From positions 1 through 48,269 of the forward strand of contig JALONR010000020.1 of NCBI GenBank assembly GCA_025454815.1: DNA of 48,269 bases, given 5' to 3'. This document shows positions 1 to 7,095 of this stretch, in pieces (position 1 is the stretch's first letter; each line of letters starts with the position of its first letter). A model generated the notes under the pieces. It was not told the origin of the DNA and made no database searches. It worked only from the letters and a program-made list of their open reading frames with translations. The translations under genes were made by a program, and so were the position numbers. The stretch is from Bacteroidales bacterium (GTDB taxonomy: Bacteria > Bacteroidota > Bacteroidia > Bacteroidales > VadinHA17).

Positions 1-415
1 CTGAACCCGACTTGCTGATTGCTCTCAGACCTATCTTTGGAAGAGCGGCAGATGGGACCTCATCAACCGAGTATACAAAAATGGAAATGGAATCCATTTC
101 TGCAATATCGGCTGAAGCCCAGCCGGTTCTGAAGATCGTTGCCCTCCAGTTGCCTGAAGGTGCTGATTTATAATTGAATTTAAGCGATGTGGATCCCCTG
201 AAGGCAGTTGCGGAACAGGGCACTTTGTCATTGTACTGCGGATAACCGGGCGGGTATGTATGTTCGAAAGTGCTTGCACCCAGATTTGCCACATCAACAA
301 TTCCCTGGTCATAATAGTCCGCTGTGGTACCTTCAGAAAATATCCAAATCTCCTGTGATACTGCATTTTGCACTAAAAAGACAAATAATAGTATCAGTGG
401 CAGCCTGTTATTCAT
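1..415 (-). CDS. Secreted protein, N-terminal part only (possible carbohydrate-binding or hydrolase protein of the SusCD operon)
   Basis: An open frame on the minus strand starts with ATG at 415 and runs off the window edge, so only about 138 residues are visible. It begins with a typical signal peptide (MNNRLPLILLFVFLVQNAVS, then QEIW). The mature part is rich in aromatic and small residues and alternates hydrophobic and polar residues, as in a beta-sandwich carbohydrate-binding module, for example in the stretch SLKFNYKSAPSGNWRATIF. It lies last in the minus-strand run behind the SusC, SusD and LamG genes, where such operons often encode a surface glycan-binding protein or a glycoside hydrolase. 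The signal peptide and the frame are seen directly. The carbohydrate role is inference from fold-like pattern and position. I do not recognise the family. Confidence 0.75.
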   Translation of the reverse strand, partial: MNNRLPLILLFVFLVQNAVSQEIWIFSEGTTADYYDQGIVDVANLGASTFEHTYPPGYPQYNDKVPCSATAFRGSTSLKFNYKSAPSGNWRATIFRTGWASADIAEMDSISIFVYSVDEVPSAALPKIGLRAISKSGS

Positions 416-447
416 TTTCGGGAAATCTGATTTGCAAGATGATTTTG

Positions 448-476
448 CCGGCTGCCCGGTATTATCGGGCAGCCGG
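448..476 (-). promoter_or_regulatory. Strong intercistronic hairpin in the SusCD operon
   Basis: An 11-bp perfect inverted repeat (CCGGCTGCCCG / CGGGCAGCCGG) with a 7-nt loop lies in the 120-bp gap between the LamG lipoprotein gene and the partial secreted-protein gene. Read on the minus strand it is followed by CAAAATC and not a T tract, so it does not look like a complete intrinsic terminator. It may be a partial terminator, or an mRNA-processing or stabilising hairpin that sets relative expression in the operon. Confidence 0.6.
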
Positions 477-535
477 TAAAATACACTAAAAAGTCTCAAC
501 CTATGTGGCTATAATAGCCAATCAGGGTTCGGGAA

Positions 536-2260
536 CTATTTTTCGTCTTCAAAAATTGCCTGAATCTCTGCCTGCGTCAGTTCCTTGTTAAACATGCGCA
601 ATTCATCATAAAGGCTCAGGTCATAGCTGTGTCCCCAGTATGTGAAGTTTGGAGCACCGGAGCCGATACTCATGACATCACATCCGGTCCAGTCTGTGGC
701 TGCTCCCATTGCAGAGGCCGGCCTGGTGAGAACACCATTGAAGTAGATACTCGAAGCGGTGCCTGATACAGTAATGGCAACGTGTGTCCACCCGGTTGCC
801 GGCGTGGCGATCACAGCTCCGTCATTCCAGGCCTCACCTGTTCCAGTTCCTACATTTGACTTGATCCGCTGTTCAGTTGCATTGCCCTCACGGAAGATCC
901 GGAATCCTTTTGTCCTGTCCTCACCCGGGGCACTGGAATTGATGATGCCTGACCTGTCTGGTGAAGCATTAGGCTTATACCAGAATACTATACTCCAGGC
1001 GTTTCCCTTTATTGCTGCAGTGGGGAACGTAAGGTATGAATCAATGGCACCCATGTAAGCCTTGCCAACTCTTCCTGATGCTTCAAAGGATGGAGTACCG
1101 ATAACCGATGCTTCGCTCTTGCTGATAAGCTCCTTATAATTGCCCTCAAATGGCATATAGAATACTTCACCGCTGTATTTCGGAACATAGGGTCTGTCGT
1201 TGTCAATAATATTCTGTATCTCTGACTGGGAGAGCTCCTTGTTAAAAAGACGCAACTCGTCGTACAGGCTCAGATCCGATTTGTGGTTCCAGTAGATGAA
1301 ATTGGGTGCGCCGGAGCCAATACCTATGACACTGCACCCCGTCCAGTCCATCGGGCCTGCGCTTGCTGCCTCCCTCACCGGATTGCCGTTAATGTAGATA
1401 ACCGTTTTTGAAGCTGAGACAGTGAAAGCAATGTGGACCCAGTCAGTACCCGGCGCGGCAATCACATCTCCGTCATTCCACGTTTCCCCGGCTCCGGTCC
1501 CGACATTGAGCTTGATCCGCTGAGATGAAGCACTGCCCTCACGGAACAGGCGGAATCCTTTTGTCCTGTCTTCGCCTGACGGACTTGCATTGATAATCCC
1601 CGATCTGTCAGGAGAGCCATTCACCTTATACCAGAAAGCAGCGGAGAATTCCCCGGTGGCAAGTCCTGATACCGGGAAGGTCAGATAGGCGTCAGTTGCC
1701 CCTTTGTAGGCGTTAAGGCCTTTAAGGGCATTTGTCTCCCCGGCAAATCCGGGAGTTCCTACTTTGGTGGCTTCCACAAAGGTGATTTTCTCCATATAAT
1801 CACCGTCAAAAGGCATGTAGAATACTTCGCCATCATAAAGAGGTGTATACGGGGGCTTCTTTTCAAAGTGCACCGTGGCTGTTGTGGTTTTATTCTCAAG
1901 GTCAGTGGCAGTGACGGTCAGGGTATGCTGACCGTTGGAAACCTGCGTGTATAAATACTCCGCAACCAGTCGGCGGTAATCCTTGAATGTTGAATAGCTG
2001 GTTATTTCTGTCCCGTCAATCCTGACTGAAACAGACTTTAGCTCAATATCATCTGTCACTTCCAACTGGATGTTGACAGAAGCGAGAAGAGTCGGAACCT
2101 GTATAGATGATCCCTCAAGAGGATAAATCACTTTCACCACAGGAGCTGACTGATCTGTTCCCGGATCAACATAGGTAATTGGATCAATCCATTCATTGCA
2201 TGAAGCAATTGCAAGAGTGACAGCTAGTATGACAATATGTTTTAAACCTTTCATATTCAT
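536..2260 (-). CDS. Surface lipoprotein with Ig-like domain and two LamG (concanavalin A-like) modules
   Basis: 574 residues. A lipoprotein signal ends in the lipobox IASC (Cys21). Residues about 38-135 look like an Ig/cadherin-type domain (phrases DDIELKSVSVRIDG and GQHTLTVTATD). Then come two homologous modules at about 137-355 and 357-574, each opening with GEVFYMPF and containing SPDRSGIIN, GEDRTKGFR and SLYDELR.FNKEL, a typical LamG/laminin-G-like jelly roll. The repeat period is about 220 residues, so the second module arose by internal duplication. The gene is 29 bp downstream of the SusD-like gene, in the position where SusE/SusF-type surface glycan-binding lipoproteins usually sit. 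A role in binding polysaccharide at the cell surface is therefore likely but inferred. An alternative start two codons on (MKGLKH) is equally plausible. Confidence 0.88.
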   Translation of the reverse strand: MNMKGLKHIVILAVTLAIASCNEWIDPITYVDPGTDQSAPVVKVIYPLEGSSIQVPTLLASVNIQLEVTDDIELKSVSVRIDGTEITSYSTFKDYRRLVAEYLYTQVSNGQHTLTVTATDLENKTTTATVHFEKKPPYTPLYDGEVFYMPFDGDYMEKITFVEATKVGTPGFAGETNALKGLNAYKGATDAYLTFPVSGLATGEFSAAFWYKVNGSPDRSGIINASPSGEDRTKGFRLFREGSASSQRIKLNVGTGAGETWNDGDVIAAPGTDWVHIAFTVSASKTVIYINGNPVREAASAGPMDWTGCSVIGIGSGAPNFIYWNHKSDLSLYDELRLFNKELSQSEIQNIIDNDRPYVPKYSGEVFYMPFEGNYKELISKSEASVIGTPSFEASGRVGKAYMGAIDSYLTFPTAAIKGNAWSIVFWYKPNASPDRSGIINSSAPGEDRTKGFRIFREGNATEQRIKSNVGTGTGEAWNDGAVIATPATGWTHVAITVSGTASSIYFNGVLTRPASAMGAATDWTGCDVMSIGSGAPNFTYWGHSYDLSLYDELRMFNKELTQAEIQAIFEDEK

Positions 2261-2289
2261 GTTATTTTTTGATGATCAATCCGATAGAA

Positions 2290-3831
2290 CTATTTGCCCT
2301 GGAGCGGAGGAAGCAGGTCAACCTGGTTTTGCGGATACGGAAGGAAAGTCTTGTCAACCGAGAAAGTTCTTCCGTCATAGCTAAGGGCTCCGGTATTGCC
2401 CAGTCTTACCATATCAAAGTACCTGGTTCCCCATTCCATTGCCAGTTCAGCATATTTCTCATCCATGACAGCGTCAGCAGTGACTGAGGCCAGCTGAGAA
2501 AGCCCGGCCCTTTGTCTAACGAGGTTTACAGCAGCAACAGCTGAGAGTGATGAACTTGTCGCACCCCGGCTGAGAGCTTCTGCATGCATCAGCAGTATTT
2601 CGGCATACCGGATACAGGTGAAATTCTTGTTGGTACCGTAATCAGTGCGTCCGGGGGTTAACTGATCTGATGGCAGATAGTGTTTTCCGCTGGCGAACAT
2701 AGCCCTGGCATAGTCATTAAACCTGTCTCCGGATCTTGTAGTATTGGTGATCCATGCCGGAAGGGTGGCATAGTTGGGATCTTCCTTGATTTTGGCAATA
2801 CCCCGGTTGGTAAAAATCACACTTGTCTCAAGCCTCACGGTTTCTCCCCTGCCCAGCATGAATTTAATGTACTTAAGGCTTGGCTCATAAAAACCCCATC
2901 CGTCACCGGCACCTGTTACCTTCGGAGTCCAGCCCTGCGGACCAAAAAAGGCGTAGAGATATGCCTTGTTTGTTCCCGTTCCGCTCCCAAAGTCAGAATA
3001 CTGAAATTCAAGGAGATTCTCCCTGTTCAGCTTACCCGGGATTTTAAAGAGATTGTAATAGTCAGGTTCCAGGGCATATTCACCGGAGCTGATTATCTGG
3101 GATGTTGCATCGGCCACACCCTGATAATTCTTCAGTTCCAGGTTTGCGAGAGCCTGGATAGCCAGAGCGGTATATTTTGTAATGCCACCTTTTATATCTG
3201 TCCTTTCGTTCGGATGCATTGAAGGCAGATCAGGTATAGCTTCGCCCATCTGCGCAACAATGTGATTCATCACTTCATCCTTGTTTTTAAGGTCAGCCAC
3301 GAGCAGAGCAGAGGGGTCAAAGCTTTCAGGAATCAGGATCTCGCCCCACACCCTGGCAAGATGAAAAAGATAGAATGACCTCATTACTTTGACTTCAGCA
3401 ATATACTGGTCAGCAAGGGCTTTATTGGTGGCATACTCTTTATACTTCCCTATCTGGTCCATTGCTGAATGGGCATTGAAAATATCACCATAATAGTTCT
3501 GCCACAAAGAGTTATACATCCAGTAGTCTTTATTGTAACTGAAATTGTCAGTGTTGGCATAATCCTGCTGGTCTCCCAGTCCTCCCGCGTTCACATCATC
3601 CCCTCTGACAGAGAGAAGTGGAAAGTTTTCCCACTCATGATCATAAAAATCAGCATACATGCCAATAAGTGGAAGTATCATGTTATCACTGATTGTATAA
3701 TCAGTCTGTTCGGTAAACGCCCTGTTTTCTGCAGGCTCATCAAGAAGATCATGACATGCGGAGAGGACAAGCAATGGCACTGCAAGAAGTATGAGCCGTA
3801 TTGAAATATTAACTTTCATAGTCTTTATCAT
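2290..3831 (-). CDS. RagB/SusD family nutrient-uptake outer-membrane lipoprotein
   Basis: 513 residues, the usual SusD size. The lipoprotein signal ends in LSAC (Cys26), followed by the family-typical start of the mature protein, HDLLDEPAENR. Family landmarks include a helical TPR-like core (WQNYYGDIFNAHSAMDQIGKY, EVKVMRSFYLFHLARVWGE, ALANLELKNYQ) and the C-terminal segments RYAEILLMHAEAL, LVRQRAGL and MEWGTRYFDMVRLG, which are diagnostic for RagB/SusD. SusD proteins sit as a lid on the SusC channel at the cell surface and capture glycans or peptides. The start lies 8 bp after the SusC stop, so the two are co-transcribed. A second Met four codons downstream (MKVNIS) is an alternative start. 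The substrate cannot be told from sequence. Confidence 0.95.
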   Translation of the reverse strand: MIKTMKVNISIRLILLAVPLLVLSACHDLLDEPAENRAFTEQTDYTISDNMILPLIGMYADFYDHEWENFPLLSVRGDDVNAGGLGDQQDYANTDNFSYNKDYWMYNSLWQNYYGDIFNAHSAMDQIGKYKEYATNKALADQYIAEVKVMRSFYLFHLARVWGEILIPESFDPSALLVADLKNKDEVMNHIVAQMGEAIPDLPSMHPNERTDIKGGITKYTALAIQALANLELKNYQGVADATSQIISSGEYALEPDYYNLFKIPGKLNRENLLEFQYSDFGSGTGTNKAYLYAFFGPQGWTPKVTGAGDGWGFYEPSLKYIKFMLGRGETVRLETSVIFTNRGIAKIKEDPNYATLPAWITNTTRSGDRFNDYARAMFASGKHYLPSDQLTPGRTDYGTNKNFTCIRYAEILLMHAEALSRGATSSSLSAVAAVNLVRQRAGLSQLASVTADAVMDEKYAELAMEWGTRYFDMVRLGNTGALSYDGRTFSVDKTFLPYPQNQVDLLPPLQGK

Positions 3832-3839
3832 TTAGTTCG

Positions 3840-6800
3840 TTAAAACTTGACAGCCAGCCCGGCAGTGAACACTGCAGGTATGGGGTAGGTCTGAGTATCT
3901 ATTCCGCTTGCTACTTCCGGACTGAATCCGTTGTATTTGAACAGTGTCAGAGGACGATCAGCCGTGAATGAGATCTTTGTCTCAGGCATGTCTGCCCCGA
4001 ATAGCTTTATACCTCTCAGGTTATAGGCGAGCTGTACGTTCTGAATCCTGAAGAATGAGCCATCCTCAACAAAGAATGTGCTCATCTTCTGGTTCCACCC
4101 TTTCCTTAAACCGGCAGAAGACGGATAGATATTTGATGTTCCCTCACCATGCCATCTGTTTATTGCAAGGTCTGCATCCATGTTCTGGTCAGAAGTCCAG
4201 ATAATCTCTCCACGCTTCCTGTTGAGAATCTTGTTGCCACTCTGCCCGAGCACGCTGGCAGACAGATCGAAATTTTTCCATGAAACACCGAAATTTCCTC
4301 CGTACATGAAGGTGGGGAAGTAAGAACCCAGAACCACTCTGTCATCATCGTTGATGACACCATATCCTGGTTGACCTTCGCTCTGCTGGTCCTTGTACCT
4401 GAAATCCCCTGGCACAGCCCCCACAGGTGAAGAGGGATCTGCATCAATCTCGCCCTGATTCTGGTAAACGCCAAGAACTTCATAGCCGAAGAAGGCAAGG
4501 AGCGGGAAGCCGACAATGGAGCGCTGGCGGAATTCGGCCATCCCTCCGTCAATGTAGGGCTGACCATAAAGATCCCTTACTTCATTCTTCAGCGTCGAGA
4601 AGTTAAGACCTACATTATAACTGAAGTTGTCAGTCAGATTATCGCTCCAGTCGAGAGCCATCTCGAATCCGGAGTTTCTTATTACTCCAACGTTCTTAAG
4701 GACGCTTCCTCCCGTGCCCGGGATCTTAACATAGATTGCAGCATTCTTTGTGTCGCGGATAAAATAATCGGCGTCTACTGATAACCTGTTGTTAAGTATC
4801 CTGCCGGTAAGACCTACGTTCGTCTCCTCGGTTAGTTCCCACTTGAGCGACGAGAAGGTGTTGGTGGTCTGGGTGCCTGATACAAGCACATCATCTATTG
4901 CGGTTGTGACCACAAAAGTTGTTATTGCTCCATCACTTGCCTGGATATTGTCATTGCCAAGCTGACCCCAGCTGGCCCGCAATTTCAGGAAGTCAAAGAA
5001 ATTGTTGTTTTCCATGAATGACTCCTCTGAAATCACCCATCCGATTCCAAATGTCGGGAAATAACCCCATTTCTGTTGATACTTTGAGCTGCCGTCAGCC
5101 CTCATAGTGGCATAAAACAGGTATCTGTCAGCATAATTATATGATAACCTGCTGAAGTATGAGATACCATATTGTCTCAGACCGTCATCACCAACAGCAT
5201 CTTCGGGTTTGTCTTCTGACTGACTGAGGTACCACGATTCCTCCTGCTGATAGGGGAAGTTCAGCCCCTGTGCCCGCAGGTTGTTGAATGCTTCATCCCT
5301 AAAGGAGGTCCCGGCCATTAATGTTATATTATGTTCACCGAAGCGGTTGGAGTAAGTGAGTACATTATCCCATATCTTGTCATCATAGATATTATTGGCT
5401 TTGAAAAGTGATGCATCAGGCCTCTGGAAACTGTTTCCTATGAAATAAGGCAACCCGACATTCCTCTCATCCAGCGATGTATATGCGTGATTGTATGTTG
5501 TCTTGAACGACAGGTGTTTTGTGAAGTCAATTTTTGCATAGAAGTTCGCCAGGACCTTCATTATCTTGAGCCTGTTTTCATTGAATTTAAGTGTCGGGAA
5601 CGGGTTCTGACCACTCCTGTATCCTATATCCTGGGCATTCGCGTAATTAACAGGCCATGCGGAAGTATTCATCTCATCAAAGATCGGAAGAATAGGCACT
5701 GCAAAATATGCCTGGTTCCATGCTCCTGCCTGCTCCCCAAACCTCAGGGCGTTACTCAGAATCATGTTGCCGCCCAGGGTAAGCCAATCTGTAGCCTGAA
5801 AATCAACCTTTGTGCGGAGATTGAAACGCTCATACTCATTCTTCATGTTGAGAATACCCTCCTGGGTAAAGTAGTTCACTCCCAATGAATAGGTGGCGCT
5901 TTCACTTCCTCCTGACAGACTCAGACTGTGGTTCTGAATATCTGCAGGACGAAGAATCTCCCTGTACCAGTCAGTATTAACATCCGGGACATTGGGATTG
6001 ATCCTGCTCCTCCCGTACCTCTGCATGGCATTAAGAATAAAGCTGGCATCTGCCGCTGAACCTGATTCAAGGGCCATGGTTGTGAATTGCTCAGCATTCG
6101 CCATCTTAAGAACATTCTGGGCAACCTGAACCCCGTAGTAACCGTCATAGGTGATCTCGGCAGCCTGGTTACGGCGACCCGCCTTGGTCTCTATAAGAAT
6201 GACCCCGTTCGCTGCCCTCACACCGTAAATGGCAGCTGCGGAAGCATCCTTGAGGACAGAAATGGTGGCAATGTCTGTCGGGTTCAGAAAATCAATATTA
6301 TCAAAAAACATCCCGTCAACAACGTAAAGCGGCGCCTCGTTATTCTGACCGGGATATGAGCCTATGCCCCTGACCCTTATTGTAGGCGAAGCCCCCGGCG
6401 ACCCACTCGATACCACCTGTAGACCTGCAACCTTGCCCTGAAGTGCCTGCATGGCCTGTGCAGCAGGTGTCTTGGCAAGATCTTCAGATTTGAGTGTTGA
6501 GATTGAAGAGGTCAGATCCTTCACCCTCTGGGTACCATACCCAACCACAACAACCTCATCCATCAGAGTAGTCTCTGTCAGTAAGGCCACATTGATAGTC
6601 GTGCTGTTGCCAACAGGTAAGTTCTGGGTAGCCATACCTACCATCGAAAACACCAGCGTGTCCGAAGGCAAAGCACTTATACTGTAGTTACCGTCGACGT
6701 CAGTCATGGTCCCCCTGAAAGTACCTTTTACCTGAACTGAAACTCCAGGCAGGGGAATGCTCTGATCATCAACCACAGTCCCTTTTATCTGTACCTGTGC

Positions 6801-6857
6801 CATCAATGGCTGCAGATAAAGGACGACAATGAACAAAAGAGATAGTATTTCTTTCAT
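3840..6857 (-). CDS. SusC/RagA family TonB-linked outer-membrane receptor
   Basis: 1005 residues. Signal peptide 1-20; a carboxypeptidase-regulatory-like beta-sandwich at about 22-95 (GTVVDDQSIPLPGVSVQVKG); the SusC signature LMDEVVVVGYGTQ at about 98-110; a plug domain with GKVAGLQVVS, IRVRGIGS, PLYVVDGMFF and VLKDASAAAIYGVRAANGVI; then a long 22-strand-type barrel ending in a short aromatic beta-strand tail (FTAGLAVKF). It imports oligosaccharides or peptides captured by the SusD partner, using TonB energy. No N-terminal secretin/TonB (STN) signalling domain is present, so a paired anti-sigma/ECF system is not expected. It is the first gene of the minus-strand operon. No regulator (SusR, hybrid two-component or ECF) is visible beside it in this window. 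Confidence 0.96.
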   Translation of the reverse strand: MKEILSLLFIVVLYLQPLMAQVQIKGTVVDDQSIPLPGVSVQVKGTFRGTMTDVDGNYSISALPSDTLVFSMVGMATQNLPVGNSTTINVALLTETTLMDEVVVVGYGTQRVKDLTSSISTLKSEDLAKTPAAQAMQALQGKVAGLQVVSSGSPGASPTIRVRGIGSYPGQNNEAPLYVVDGMFFDNIDFLNPTDIATISVLKDASAAAIYGVRAANGVILIETKAGRRNQAAEITYDGYYGVQVAQNVLKMANAEQFTTMALESGSAADASFILNAMQRYGRSRINPNVPDVNTDWYREILRPADIQNHSLSLSGGSESATYSLGVNYFTQEGILNMKNEYERFNLRTKVDFQATDWLTLGGNMILSNALRFGEQAGAWNQAYFAVPILPIFDEMNTSAWPVNYANAQDIGYRSGQNPFPTLKFNENRLKIMKVLANFYAKIDFTKHLSFKTTYNHAYTSLDERNVGLPYFIGNSFQRPDASLFKANNIYDDKIWDNVLTYSNRFGEHNITLMAGTSFRDEAFNNLRAQGLNFPYQQEESWYLSQSEDKPEDAVGDDGLRQYGISYFSRLSYNYADRYLFYATMRADGSSKYQQKWGYFPTFGIGWVISEESFMENNNFFDFLKLRASWGQLGNDNIQASDGAITTFVVTTAIDDVLVSGTQTTNTFSSLKWELTEETNVGLTGRILNNRLSVDADYFIRDTKNAAIYVKIPGTGGSVLKNVGVIRNSGFEMALDWSDNLTDNFSYNVGLNFSTLKNEVRDLYGQPYIDGGMAEFRQRSIVGFPLLAFFGYEVLGVYQNQGEIDADPSSPVGAVPGDFRYKDQQSEGQPGYGVINDDDRVVLGSYFPTFMYGGNFGVSWKNFDLSASVLGQSGNKILNRKRGEIIWTSDQNMDADLAINRWHGEGTSNIYPSSAGLRKGWNQKMSTFFVEDGSFFRIQNVQLAYNLRGIKLFGADMPETKISFTADRPLTLFKYNGFSPEVASGIDTQTYPIPAVFTAGLAVKF

Positions 6858-7095
6858 AGTGTAAAGGTTATTTACCCCTAATTTACCAACAGACTTCCAA
6901 TTGGTAACCGAATAGCGGAGCAGATCAGTTTCTCACTCATAAAAAGGGGTGATCATCGACCTATACAATACCTATACTGAGGATTATATGCTACTGGCAA
7001 CCAGTCACATATCAGAATAAAACCAGACATATTCCGGTAAAATGAAATTACCGGATCAATAAAGGTCGATATCAGGAAAATTACATTCGGAAGGA
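6858..7095 (-). promoter_or_regulatory. Upstream region of the SusC operon with inverted repeats
   Basis: The 238-bp gap between the S9 peptidase stop and the SusC start contains no gene. It holds a perfect inverted repeat TCCGGTAA / TTACCGGA (7033-7040 and 7048-7055, 7-nt loop) and a shorter one ACTGG / CCAGT around 6991-7004. No exact TAnnTTTG box was found on the minus strand. The first repeat could be an operator for the operon or the end signal of the upstream peptidase gene. It lacks a T tract, which weakens the terminator reading. Confidence 0.4.
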
